A stretch of 64,000 nt of DNA from Tenacibaculum sp. (GTDB lineage Bacteria; Bacteroidota; Bacteroidia; Flavobacteriales; Flavobacteriaceae). How positions within the stretch are numbered: the first letter of the stretch is position 1; each line of letters starts with the position of its first letter. The DNA lies in NCBI GenBank assembly GCA_022448525.1, contig JAKVCX010000001.1:172733-236732 (forward strand), given 5' to 3'. Below, piece by piece: positions 35,646-45,500 of this stretch. The translations under genes and the position numbers were made by a program. The notes below the pieces were generated by a model. It ran no database searches. It was not told the DNA's origin and was given only the letters and a program-made list of their open reading frames with translations.

Positions 35646-36182
35646 ATGCACAAAGTCAAAAGAATTAATTTTTACGGTTTCACTCTATGTTTATTGGTGT
35701 TAGTTTCTTCTTGTAAGACTTATAAAAATTTTAAAGAAGAGTCAAATAATATCATTGCTTCTTATTTACATAAGAAACATGACAGTATTATTATAAGTAG
35801 AGCTAAAACAAAGGAAGAAATTAATGAGCATCGAGATTACTTTAATAGATTAGAAAACATGTTTATTGAAGACAGAGACTTAATGATAAAAAGAAATGAT
35901 TTTAATCAATCTTCTAAATATATTTTGATCGAACGTTATGCTGGCGGTAATTTTAAATATAATTCATTTCTTTTTAACAAAAAAGAGAATACTGTTTTTG
36001 TAAGCTATAATAGTTCTTCGAATCTATATAATGATTTAGATACCTTTAAAAAGGATTATCCAGATATTTTTAATTTATATAGTCAGATTATTGAAGGAAT
36101 TAATCCTTCAGAACAACGAATTAAGAAAGACGAAAAATTGGAGATGATTATTTTAGATATTCAAAACCAATTGTCACAATAA
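35646..36182 (+). CDS. Lipoprotein, unknown
   Basis: A 178-residue predicted lipoprotein: a basic N-terminus, hydrophobic helix and lipobox VSSC (about Cys23). The mature part is charged, helical at both ends, with a central strand (KYILIERYAGGNFKY). No family is recognised. The spacing to the lipoprotein before (41 bases) and the immunity protein after (56 bases) would allow a common transcript. Confidence 0.55.
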   Translation: MHKVKRINFYGFTLCLLVLVSSCKTYKNFKEESNNIIASYLHKKHDSIIISRAKTKEEINEHRDYFNRLENMFIEDRDLMIKRNDFNQSSKYILIERYAGGNFKYNSFLFNKKENTVFVSYNSSSNLYNDLDTFKKDYPDIFNLYSQIIEGINPSEQRIKKDEKLEMIILDIQNQLSQ

Positions 36183-36238
36183 TAAACAATAATAAGATTA
36201 TTGACTTTTATGAAGTTAACACTAAATAGTAATAAACA

Positions 36239-36649
36239 ATGTCAACGTCATTAAAAGAACTTAATGCTTTTTGGAAGTTTGAAAAAGAAGCTTTAAACGG
36301 AAGCTCTATTCAAAAAAGGTCCTATAAACTATACAATACTCCGATAATCAACTTCACTATAGATGATATTAGATTTATGATTGGACAAGAAATAGGGTTG
36401 AAACATTTGATTCCTATCAGTATTGGTTATTTAAGGGAAGATATTTTAACAGAAGGGATGTATTATCCAGGAGATTTGCTCAAAATGGTTTTAACCATAC
36501 ATACTTCTTTCTGGAAAAATCATCAACAAGAAAAAAAAGATTTACAGTCATTAATTAAGAAATCAGAACTAAACGTCAATCTTCTAAATCTAGACGAATC
36601 TTCAAAAACAAAATTTAGAGAAATTATAAATGACTTTTTAAGTTTATAA
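36239..36649 (+). CDS. CdiI-family contact-dependent-inhibition immunity protein
   Basis: A 136-residue cytoplasmic protein resembling the contact-dependent growth inhibition immunity family. The diagnostic stretch is FTIDDIRFMIGQ, followed by EIGLKHLIPISIGYL and then YYPGDLLKMVL; the order and spacing match family members I know. It would neutralise a matching toxin domain by binding. No CdiA, CdiB, Rhs or other toxin gene is in the window, so it is an orphan, perhaps guarding against neighbours. Assignment rests on motif recognition only. Confidence 0.68.
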   Translation: MSTSLKELNAFWKFEKEALNGSSIQKRSYKLYNTPIINFTIDDIRFMIGQEIGLKHLIPISIGYLREDILTEGMYYPGDLLKMVLTIHTSFWKNHQQEKKDLQSLIKKSELNVNLLNLDESSKTKFREIINDFLSL

Positions 36650-36708
36650 AAGCATACTTTTTTAGACTCCTCTTCTAACTAATAAAAAACGAGTTAAAAC
36701 TAGAATCC

Positions 36709-36716
36709 TATATTTG
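36709..36716 (+). promoter_or_regulatory. Candidate -7 promoter element (TATATTTG)
   Basis: An exact TAnnTTTG match ending 22 bases before the ATG at 36739; the leader would be about 15 bases. The -33 element is not clear. Confidence 0.5.
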
Positions 36717-36738
36717 CATCCATTAACAAAAACACATT

Positions 36739-37374
36739 ATGAAAATTAAATTTTTATCGTTTATACTTTTATTAGTCGTAAATAGTATCGTCGCACAAAA
36801 AAGCTTTGAAGGAGTAATTACTTATAAATTAAGCTTTCATGATAAAACTGGTGAAATGTCAGATGAGGAAGCTGCTCAATTTATGGGGTCAGAACAAGTT
36901 TATTACATTAAAGGAAATAAGTACAAATCTGTAATGAATGGAATGTTAAGTATGAGCCAATATTATACTGGGAAAGATTCTATTTATACTAGAATGGCTA
37001 CTGGAAATAATTTAATGTATTTAAAATCAGACGAGCAAAAAGAAGAAGTTCTTTCAATGAAAGAGAAAAAATCTGCTGCTAAAATTATGGGTAAAAATTG
37101 TGATTTATTAGATATTACAACTAATGAAGGAACAACTCAATATTACTTTACTTCTGACTTTAAAGTAAATAGCGAAGACTATAAAAATCATAAATATGGA
37201 TTATGGTACTACTGTTTAGATAAAGCTAATGGTTCTTTACCTGTAAAACTTATTATGGATACTGAAGAATTAAAACTTACTATTGAAGCTGTAAAAGTAG
37301 AAACCAAAGAATTAGATGACGCTATTTTTGAACTTCCAAAAGGAATGAACATTATAAAAATGCCTGAAGAATAG
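36739..37374 (+). CDS. Secreted DUF4412/GLPGLI-like protein
   Basis: A 211-residue exported protein with a signal peptide (1-19, ending IVAQ). The mature protein follows the beta-sheet pattern of DUF4412/GLPGLI-type proteins of Bacteroidota: FEGVITYKLSF at the start, YYIKGNKYKS, a KKSAAKIMGKNCDLLDI strand pair and a C-terminal AIFELPKGMNI. These are predicted lipid- or peptide-binding envelope proteins without an established function. It is followed by a strong terminator. Confidence 0.7.
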   Translation: MKIKFLSFILLLVVNSIVAQKSFEGVITYKLSFHDKTGEMSDEEAAQFMGSEQVYYIKGNKYKSVMNGMLSMSQYYTGKDSIYTRMATGNNLMYLKSDEQKEEVLSMKEKKSAAKIMGKNCDLLDITTNEGTTQYYFTSDFKVNSEDYKNHKYGLWYYCLDKANGSLPVKLIMDTEELKLTIEAVKVETKELDDAIFELPKGMNIIKMPEE

Positions 37375-37398
37375 TTTTAAAATTAAAAATATATTACA

Positions 37399-37435
37399 AA
37401 AATCTCGGAAAGTAATTTTCCGAGATTTTTTATTT
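37399..37435. terminator. Strong bidirectional terminator
   Basis: AAAATCTCGGAAA (37399-37411) pairs perfectly with TTTCCGAGATTTT (37417-37429), with T-rich sequence after it and A-rich before it. It separates the DUF4412-like gene from the convergent dinB. Confidence 0.85.
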
Positions 37436-37445
37436 CCCTAATAAT

Positions 37446-38663
37446 TCATCTTCTTCTATTTGCTAATAACGGCGGCGGATTTCCATTAAAAGGATTCCAT
37501 CTCGCAATACTTTTTGCTTCCATTCCTTTTGCTCGCATTACAGCTCTATCTCCATAACGTTCTCTTAATTTATCCATCGCTGTATATAAATTTAGAATCT
37601 TCTCGTCGTCATCAAACAAATCGATTTGATGTCCGCCTTCCACCAAATGCGAAAATCGAACTCCAATTAAACGAACTAACATTCTTCGTTTATATAGTTT
37701 TTTGTACAATTCTTTTACAACAGGAATTATTTTATGATCAGCGGCACTATACGGAATTCGTTGTTGTTGCGTATAAGTTTGAAAATCTGAATAACGAATT
37801 TTAAAAGTAATACAAGAAGTCAACTTATTTCCTCTTCGCAATTGAAATGCTAAATTTTCCGCAATAGCTACAATAATACTTTCCAGTTTCTGAACATCTG
37901 TAGTATCTCTATCAAAAGTTCGTTCGGTAGAAATAGATTTTCTTTCATGATATTGAACAACCGGACTATTATCTATTCCGTTGGCTTTTTTCCAGATAGA
38001 AACTCCGTTTTTACCAAATACTTTCGCCATCATTTCTAATGGCATTTCCTGAATAGTTCTAATCTTTTTAATTCCTAAATCACATAACGATTTGTATGTC
38101 ACCTCTCCTACCATTGGAATTTTCTTTACAGAAAGTGGTGATAAAAATGGCTTTTCTGTTCCTTGGTCTACTTTAATTTGATTATTGGGTTTAGCTTCTC
38201 CTGTGGCTATTTTAGAAACTGTTTTATTGATTGAATGCCCGAAAGAAATAGGCAATCCTGTTTCTCTAATAATTTTTTGTCTTAATTCAGAAGCCAAGGT
38301 ATGACAACCGAAAAACTTATCCATTCCTGTCAAATCAATATAAAATTCATCTACCGAAGTTTTCTCATATAACGGAACAGAATCTTTAATCACCTCTGTT
38401 ACTAAATCAGAATATTTCGAATATATATGAGAATTTCCTCTGATTACAATAGCTTCCGGACATAATTGTTTTGCCATTCTCATTGGCATTGCAGAATGAA
38501 TTCCAAACGTTCTTGCTTCATAACTACATGAAGCCACTACTCCTCTATCGGAAGTTCCGCCAATTAATACGGGTTTTCCGTTCAACTTACTATCCAATAA
38601 TCGTTCACACGAAACAAAGAAAGTATCTAAGTCCATGTGTACAATTGATCTATTTGTATTCAT
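37446..38663 (-). CDS. dinB: Y-family DNA polymerase (Pol IV/DinB-like)
   Basis: A 405-residue translesion polymerase. The catalytic acidic residues are intact: HMDLDTFFVSCE near the N-terminus and TSVDEFYID about 100 residues on, so it is an active Pol IV-type enzyme rather than a catalytically dead ImuB. It also has the SYEARTFGIHSAMPM segment and the helix-hairpin-helix region (KIPMVGEVTYKSLCDLGI). Its start overlaps the stop of the upstream dnaE-like gene by one base, so the two are translationally coupled. It is likely SOS-induced through the LexA-like repressor next door. Confidence 0.92.
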   Translation of the reverse strand: MNTNRSIVHMDLDTFFVSCERLLDSKLNGKPVLIGGTSDRGVVASCSYEARTFGIHSAMPMRMAKQLCPEAIVIRGNSHIYSKYSDLVTEVIKDSVPLYEKTSVDEFYIDLTGMDKFFGCHTLASELRQKIIRETGLPISFGHSINKTVSKIATGEAKPNNQIKVDQGTEKPFLSPLSVKKIPMVGEVTYKSLCDLGIKKIRTIQEMPLEMMAKVFGKNGVSIWKKANGIDNSPVVQYHERKSISTERTFDRDTTDVQKLESIIVAIAENLAFQLRRGNKLTSCITFKIRYSDFQTYTQQQRIPYSAADHKIIPVVKELYKKLYKRRMLVRLIGVRFSHLVEGGHQIDLFDDDEKILNLYTAMDKLRERYGDRAVMRAKGMEAKSIARWNPFNGNPPPLLANRRR

Positions 38664-41653
38664 TACACTCTTTTTTTGGGTTTGGGTCTTTGTGCTTTTC
38701 TACTATCGGTATATCGGGGATCTTCAATAATAGCAAGTCTTTCCATTGTTTGAGTTTCAATAGTAATACAATCAAACTCTTCCATAACTTTACCTGTAAT
38801 TCTATAAATACCTTTTCCTCTAAAAGGATATTTTTGAGCTACTGGAGGAAAATGAACAGTATCTATAAAACCGCCATCTACATCTAAAAATGTTCCGAAA
38901 AACATTTGCTTTCCTTTAGATGTTTTTGTCTTTTTAACAGTAACCAAATAACCTTCAATAGCTACTGTTTTTCCTATATAAGCGTTTAAGTTTTGTACTC
39001 TAAAACCACTCAGTTTTCTATTTACTAAAAGATTAAAAGGATTAGATAATGGAAAACCTAATAATTCAATTTCATCGAAAGCATTTTCTTGTTGAGTTGA
39101 TGTTAATTTTGGAATTTCATAAGAAGAACGTTCTACTCGAAAAAGTGATGTATTAAATTCATCTAAAGTGACTTTATTGATTTTCATATGAGCTTCCCAT
39201 AACAACTGTTTTTTGTGCTTTCCTGAAAAACGAAACGCATCAATTTTAATCAAAATCGTAATTTGTTCAATAGATATAGGAACACGTTCTATAAAATCAT
39301 CCAAGGATAAAAAGCTACCATTTTTGCTTCTCTCTTCTATAATTTTTACAGCCGTTTTTGTTTCAAAAGATTGTAAAAACATAAAACCTAAGAAAATATC
39401 TTTTCCTTTTATAATCGCCAAATAGTTACTATTATTAATACAAGGAGCTAAAATATTTCCACCATGTAAACGCGCTTCATGAACATATAATTCTACACTA
39501 TAAAAACCACCAGAATTATTAATCGTTGCCACCATATATTCCAACGGAAAATAAGCCTTCAAGTATAAACTCTGATAACTTTCAACAGCATATGATGCTG
39601 AGTGTCCTTTAGCAAAAGCATAACCAGCGAAACTTTCTATTTGTCTCCAAACTTCTTGTGTAAAATTTGCATCCTTACCTGTGTTTCTACAATTTGAAAA
39701 AAATTGTTCTTTTACTTTTAAAAACTCATCTCTCGATCTAAATTTACCTGACATTCCTCGCCTAAGCATATCAGCTTCACCTAAAGTTAATCCACCAAAA
39801 TAATGTGCTACTTTAATCACATCTTCCTGATACACCATAACTCCATAAGTTTCTGGCATAATATCTAACAATACCGGATGTGCATCATTTCTTCTTTCAG
39901 GATATCGGAAACGTAAAATATACTCTCGCATCATTCCAGACTGTGCTACTCCTGGTCGAATTACAGAACTTGCTGCTACTAATCCGAGATAATTATCTAC
40001 TTGCAACTTCTTTAGTAACATTCGCATAGCTGGCGATTCTACATAAAAACAACCAATGGCTTTTGCGTTTTTTAAAAGATATTTAATTCTAGCATCTTGT
40101 TTGAACTTAGCGATGTTATGAATATCAATTGGAGGTAAATTTGCATGGTTTTTCGCAACAATTCCAACGGCATCTTTTATTTTCCCTAAACCTCGCTGAC
40201 TTAAAATATCGAACTTGTATAAACCTACATCTTCGGCAATTACCATATCAAACTGCGTGGTAGCAAATCCTTTTGGAGGCATAAAAGTTGCGCAATAATA
40301 ATGAATCGGTTTTTCTGAAATTAAAATTCCGCCTGCATGAATTCCTAAGTAATTTGGAAAACCTTGAATACACTTACTGTAGATAATTACTAACTGTGAT
40401 AACTTATCTAATCTGTTATAATTAAAATTCCCTGAAGACAAAATATCAATTTCACTCTTAGGTAAACCAAATACTTTTCCAAGTTCACGAATGGCAGCTC
40501 TATATTTAAATGTATTATATACTGTAATGAGCGCTGTATTTGGAAATCTTTTAAAAATAAAATTGGTAACATCATCTCTATCTTTCCAAGAAAAATCAAT
40601 GTCAAAATCAGGTGGATTCTTTCTATAGAGATTTATAAAACGTTCAAAATATAAATCCAATTCTATAGGATCTACATCTGTTATTCTTAGTAAATACGCA
40701 AGAATACTATTTGCTCCACTTCCTCTACCAACATAATAATAACCTTTTGAGCGTGCATATTTTAAAATTTTCCAGTTTATTAAAAAGTAAGAAACAAACC
40801 CTTTTTCTTTAATGATATTCAATTCTTTACGAATTCGTTCATACACATGTACACCAGCATCTGGATAGCGATATTTTACTCCTTCATAAGCTAGTTTTTT
40901 CAACAACTTATAATCTAAAAATTCATTTCCTGTATATGATTTTTGGTTGTTTGGTGTTTCTCCTGAAAAATCAAAATATATTTCACAACTTCCTAATAAA
41001 TCCTTGGTATTCTGAATAATTTGCGGATACGATTTAAAATACGTTTCTAATTGTTCTTCCGAAACAAATTGATGCCATAATTCTCCTTGTTCAGTTGTTT
41101 CTAACCTACTCAACAGTTCATTGTTATCAATAGCTCGTAAAAGTCTGTGTGTATTAAATCCTTTTTTATTTTGAAAGCTTACGGTATGTAGTACTACAAG
41201 TTTATCTAATTTATCTTTCCATTTAGAAAAAGGAAGCTTACTTAAATCCTGATACGAAACTCCAATAAATTCATTGGGTAATAATTCAAAATCAATTTGC
41301 TTAGTAAATGGATATACGACAAACGTATTTTTCAATTGTTTTGACCGAGCAGGAATCTCATAAGAATCTTGGTGTAAAAACCCTGACAGGTATTGATTAA
41401 TTTCCTGAAATCCTAAATTGTTTTTTGCTATCAATACAAATTCTTGCTTTGCTCCGTTTCGAAAATCAACACCAATCAAAGGTTTTACATTATACTTTTC
41501 TGCGGTTCGCAAAAATTCCAAACAAGCAGATGTTGAATTGATATCCGTCAACACTAACGACTTGATATGCAAACTTTCAGCAAGCTGCAAAAGCTCTTCT
41601 GTAGCTATTGATCCGTAACGTAAACTATAATATGTATGACAATTTATAAACAC
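38663..41653 (-). CDS. Error-prone-type DNA polymerase III alpha subunit (DnaE2-like)
   Basis: A 996-residue C-family polymerase, shorter than a replicative DnaE (about 1160). The frame opens with GTG. The PHP domain is partly degenerate: it begins INCHTYYSLRYG, where the usual metal motif is HxHxxYS. The polymerase active site NPPDFDIDFSW has its acidic residues, and the GRGSGANSILAY and HAGGILIS segments are conserved. A helix-hairpin-helix and OB-fold (VAIEGYLVTVKK) end the protein. Linked to dinB and a LexA-like repressor, it matches inducible mutagenesis cassettes (lexA/imuB/dnaE2 in other phyla); that role is inferred. Confidence 0.88.
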   Translation of the reverse strand: MFINCHTYYSLRYGSIATEELLQLAESLHIKSLVLTDINSTSACLEFLRTAEKYNVKPLIGVDFRNGAKQEFVLIAKNNLGFQEINQYLSGFLHQDSYEIPARSKQLKNTFVVYPFTKQIDFELLPNEFIGVSYQDLSKLPFSKWKDKLDKLVVLHTVSFQNKKGFNTHRLLRAIDNNELLSRLETTEQGELWHQFVSEEQLETYFKSYPQIIQNTKDLLGSCEIYFDFSGETPNNQKSYTGNEFLDYKLLKKLAYEGVKYRYPDAGVHVYERIRKELNIIKEKGFVSYFLINWKILKYARSKGYYYVGRGSGANSILAYLLRITDVDPIELDLYFERFINLYRKNPPDFDIDFSWKDRDDVTNFIFKRFPNTALITVYNTFKYRAAIRELGKVFGLPKSEIDILSSGNFNYNRLDKLSQLVIIYSKCIQGFPNYLGIHAGGILISEKPIHYYCATFMPPKGFATTQFDMVIAEDVGLYKFDILSQRGLGKIKDAVGIVAKNHANLPPIDIHNIAKFKQDARIKYLLKNAKAIGCFYVESPAMRMLLKKLQVDNYLGLVAASSVIRPGVAQSGMMREYILRFRYPERRNDAHPVLLDIMPETYGVMVYQEDVIKVAHYFGGLTLGEADMLRRGMSGKFRSRDEFLKVKEQFFSNCRNTGKDANFTQEVWRQIESFAGYAFAKGHSASYAVESYQSLYLKAYFPLEYMVATINNSGGFYSVELYVHEARLHGGNILAPCINNSNYLAIIKGKDIFLGFMFLQSFETKTAVKIIEERSKNGSFLSLDDFIERVPISIEQITILIKIDAFRFSGKHKKQLLWEAHMKINKVTLDEFNTSLFRVERSSYEIPKLTSTQQENAFDEIELLGFPLSNPFNLLVNRKLSGFRVQNLNAYIGKTVAIEGYLVTVKKTKTSKGKQMFFGTFLDVDGGFIDTVHFPPVAQKYPFRGKGIYRITGKVMEEFDCITIETQTMERLAIIEDPRYTDSRKAQRPKPKKRV

Positions 41654-41704
41654 GCTACAAAATTAAACACAAATTGTAGCAAACATTGCTTATATTTGTA
41701 GCAA
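41654..41704. promoter_or_regulatory. Divergent promoters with three TTGTAGC repeats (probable LexA-like operator)
   Basis: The 51 bases between the divergent dnaE-like and lexA-like genes hold TTGTAGC at 41674-41680 and 41696-41702 and its inverted copy GCTACAA at 41654-41660. Both predicted -7 elements run into a copy: TATATTTG (41691-41698, plus strand) and TAATTTTG (41665 down to 41658, minus strand). The -7 elements end 6 and 4 bases before the start codons. A repressor bound to the repeats would block both promoters. That this is the LexA-like protein is inference. Confidence 0.65.
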
Positions 41705-42475
41705 ATGAAAAATATAGCAAAAAACATCCGTCATTTACGTAGGTTAAAAAAGTTAACTCAAGAGCAATTTGCTGAAGATTTAACCATTACACGATCTAGA
41801 GTTTCTTCTTATGAAGAAGGTCGTTCCGAACCTCCTATAGAAGTTTTGATTAATTTTTCTCATTACTTCAATTTACCTATTGATATCTTGGTTAAAAATG
41901 ATTTAACTTATGCTACCGATACCTCTTTTATTGAAATTGGAAATCAACGTGTCTTATTTCCAATAGCTGTAGATAACACTAATGATAATATGATTGAAGT
42001 TGTTCCTACAGAAGCTTCTGCTGGATATTTATTAGGTTATGACGACCCAGAATATATTGAGCAATTGCAAAAAATAAAACTCCCTTTTTTACCTACGGGA
42101 AAACATAGAGCTTTTCCTATTAAAGGAGATTCTATGCATCCGATGAAAGATGGTTCTTACGTAGTTGCTAGTTTTGTGGAAGATATTCTTGATGTAAGAA
42201 ATGGTACATCGTACATTATTGTAACCAAAAACGATGGTATGACGTACAAACGTGTATATAACAAAATAGAGGAAAATAATTCTTTATTACTTGTACCTGA
42301 CAATAAGAATTATGAATCTTACAACGTTCCTATATCAGAAGTTATTGAACTTTGGGAGTTTACTTGTAGTATTAACACTCAAGAATATGATGAAAAAGAT
42401 TTGAAGATTAGTAGTATTGCTGCTATGCTTACACAGTTAGGAGTTGAACTAAAATCATTAGCTGAATTGAAATAG
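41705..42475 (+). CDS. LexA-like repressor: XRE helix-turn-helix plus S24 autoprotease
   Basis: A 256-residue transcription factor. Residues 4-62 are an XRE/Cro-type helix-turn-helix (LTQEQFAEDLTITRSRVSSYE), instead of the winged helix of E. coli LexA. The C-terminal S24 domain has a likely self-cleavage site Ala106-Gly107 (EASAGY), catalytic Ser143 in KGDSMHP and Lys182 in TYKRV. It should repress itself and the divergent polymerase genes until RecA-stimulated cleavage (family knowledge plus context). The TTGTAGC repeats in front of it are the probable operators. Confidence 0.85.
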   Translation: MKNIAKNIRHLRRLKKLTQEQFAEDLTITRSRVSSYEEGRSEPPIEVLINFSHYFNLPIDILVKNDLTYATDTSFIEIGNQRVLFPIAVDNTNDNMIEVVPTEASAGYLLGYDDPEYIEQLQKIKLPFLPTGKHRAFPIKGDSMHPMKDGSYVVASFVEDILDVRNGTSYIIVTKNDGMTYKRVYNKIEENNSLLLVPDNKNYESYNVPISEVIELWEFTCSINTQEYDEKDLKISSIAAMLTQLGVELKSLAELK

Positions 42476-42542
42476 ATTCGAACTTTCTCCATATTCGGAC
42501 TTAGTTTTAACTCAACAAAAAGAGTAACTCACTCATTAGTCG

Positions 42543-42596
42543 TTTTATATTTTGTAATAAATCTTGAGTTTTACATCAAACTTAAAAACATTTGTT
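42543..42596 (+). promoter_or_regulatory. Upstream region shared with the macroglobulin gene
   Basis: Blocks TTTTATATTTTGTA (42543-42556), GAGTTTT (42566-42572), CAAACTT (42577-42583) and TTTGTT before the ATG match those upstream of 25768 in order and spacing (first block 54 versus 53 bases from the ATG). Confidence 0.55.
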
Positions 42597-45500
42597 ATGA
42601 AAAAAACACTACTCCTAATTCTTTTGTCTTTCACTTTTAGTGCATTTTCTCAAAATGTTCCTAAAATCACTATTGAAGATGATAAAGATTTAAAACTATC
42701 TGATTTAAAAATAAACGTAAATATCACTGGTAATTCTGCTATTACCACATACGATATGACTTTTTATAATGGTCATAATCGAACATTAGAAGGTGAGTTA
42801 GCATTTCCACTTGGACAAGGACAATCGGTTTATAAACTTGCTATGGACTTAAATGGTTCGCTTCGAGAAGCTGTAATTGTTGAAAAAGAATTAGCTCGTG
42901 TTGCTTATGAAACAACTGTAAGACAAAACATTGACCCTGTACTTTTAGAAAAAACAGCAGGAAATAATTATAAAGCAAGAGTTTATCCAATTTTTCCAAA
43001 AAGTCATAAAAGAGTTGTTTTAACTTACGAAGAAAAACTCTCTTATTTAGATAATAATTTAATTTATGAATTGCCTTTAGGTATTACAGATAGAATAAAT
43101 AATTTTTCACTTGATTTCTTAATAACAGATAGTAATTTCACTCCTAATATTACATGTAAATCCATTTCAAAATTTAATATTAATGTAATTGACGGTACCA
43201 CAAATATTTCAACAACTCAACGAAATTTCACTCCTAAAAACCCTGTGAAATTAAGTTTATCTGGAAAAAAAAATACTAAAAACACATTTTCTTATAGCGA
43301 TTACTTCTACAGTAATCTTGCTTTAAAAAGTGAAATCAGAACAAAAAAGAAACCAAAAAGAATTAGTGTTCTTTGGGATGTATCTTACTCAATGCAACAT
43401 AAAAACATAGCTACTGAACTTCTTCTTTTAAAGAATTATATAAAGTACTTAAATGAAGTAGAAGTCGAACTAATCACATTTAATAGTTCAGTTGAAAGAA
43501 AAGAGCTATTTAAAATTCAAGATGGAAATTCTGAAAAGCTAGAAAAGGTAATATCGTCACTTACATATGACGGCGGAACAAATATAAAAGCACTAGAGAA
43601 TGTGAAATTAACAGCTAAAGAAGTACTATTATTTTCAGACGGATTGGCTAATTTAGGTTCTATTAATAAACTGAAGGAAAAAACAATTTATACGATTAAT
43701 TCTTTAACATCTGCGAATCATTTCTCATTGAACAATATGGCCACTAAAAATGGAGGTATTTATATTAATCTTAGAAAGACTTCAGACTCGAAAGCTTTGG
43801 ATTTATTGAAACAAGAAAGATTACAATTTTTAGGATATAAAACTAATAATCAAATTAACGAAGTGTATCCAAAAGGACCAGTAAATATTTCTAATAACTT
43901 TATAATCACTGGAAGATTCAATACAACTACCAAAATTGATTTGTTGTTCGGGTTTCAGGGAAAAGTAACCAAAACTATTCAAGTAGATTTAAAAAATGCA
44001 AAAACATCTAATCAAATAAAACGATTATGGGCAAAGGAAAAGTTGAATCACCTTAACATTCAGAAAGAAAATAATAAAGAACAAATCATTGCTTTAGCAA
44101 AACAATATCATTTAATTACAGACTACACTTCTATGTTAATCTTAGATAGAATTGAGGATTATGTACGTTATAAAATTGACCCGCCAAAAGAACTAAGATC
44201 TGAATACAAAGAACTTTTAGCTAAACGACTACGAAATGAAACATCTGAAAATCAAGATATTTTAGATAGAAAAGAAGAAATTTTTGAAGGATATCAAGAT
44301 ATTATCGAATGGCATAATACTCGTTTTACTTACAAAAAGAAAAATCATAAAATTACAGGTAGGGAAGTAACGAATAGAGTTCTTTACAGAGAAACAAATA
44401 CTGAAAGAACTAACACAAGAACCTCTACAAATAATAACACTACAAATTCTCAAAACACGAATTCGAATACACAAACCACCATAAGTGAAAACACGACTAA
44501 CTCAAATATTGATTATTCTCAAAGAGTTATTTCAGGTACAATAAGTGATGACACTGGACCACTGCCTGGTGTTAGCGTTCTAGTAAAAGGAACTACGCAA
44601 GGAACAGAAACTGACTTTGATGGTAGATATATCATCAATGCAAAATCTGGTGATATTCTTATTTATTCTTTTGTGGGGTTAAAAACTCAGGAAAAAACAG
44701 TTGGTTCATCTAATAATATTAATACGCAACTGGAAAGTGATAACATACTTGAAGAAGTTGTAGTTGTTGGATATGGTACAACTACTCGAAGAAGTGTAAC
44801 AAGTGCCTCAGTGACTCAAAACCTAGTTGGTGAAATTGCTGGTGTTACCGTGCAAAATTCTGACGCTAATAAAAGTACAATTACAATCAGAGGTATAAGT
44901 AGTATTTCTAACAGTCAACCTTTATACATTTTAGATGGTGAAGTAGTTAATCATAATCCTACCCAAAAATTAGATAGTTCTGAAATTCACAATATTCAAG
45001 TTTTAAAATCAGTAGACGCGACAAAATTATATGGCAGTAGAGGAAATAATGGTATTGTAATAATTACTTCAAAAAAAGGAATTAATACAAATCAAAAGGA
45101 AATTGAACAACTAGAAAAAATAATTGAAGAGAAAGTAGAACTTAAAGCTTGGGATTCAAATTCTCCATATTTGGATATTTTAAACAAGGAAAAAACAATT
45201 ACAAAAGCGTATGAAAAATATCTAAAAATAAGAGACACGTATTCTAATAGCCCGATGTTTTTCGTTGATGTAGCTGACTTTTTCGATCGTAAAGGATCAA
45301 GAAAATTAGCCATTAGAATTTTAACAAACTTAATTGAAATTGATTTAGACAACTACGAATTAATTAAAGTACTCGCTTATAAATTGGAATATTTTAAGCA
45401 ATATAATTTAGCTAAAAAAATGTACGAGAAAGTTTTAGAATTAAGACCAGAAGAACCACAGTCATATAGAGATTTAGCACTGGCTTACGAAATGGCAGGA

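Noticed and set aside
32317..37400. Prophage or integrative element
   Set aside because: No integrase, transposase, phage structural gene, tRNA target or flanking direct repeats were found; it is only a group of small variable genes.
44380..44510. Short tandem repeat or CRISPR-like array in the Asn/Thr-rich part
   Set aside because: It is an in-frame low-complexity linker (NTNT, TSTNNN) with no regular repeat and spacer structure.
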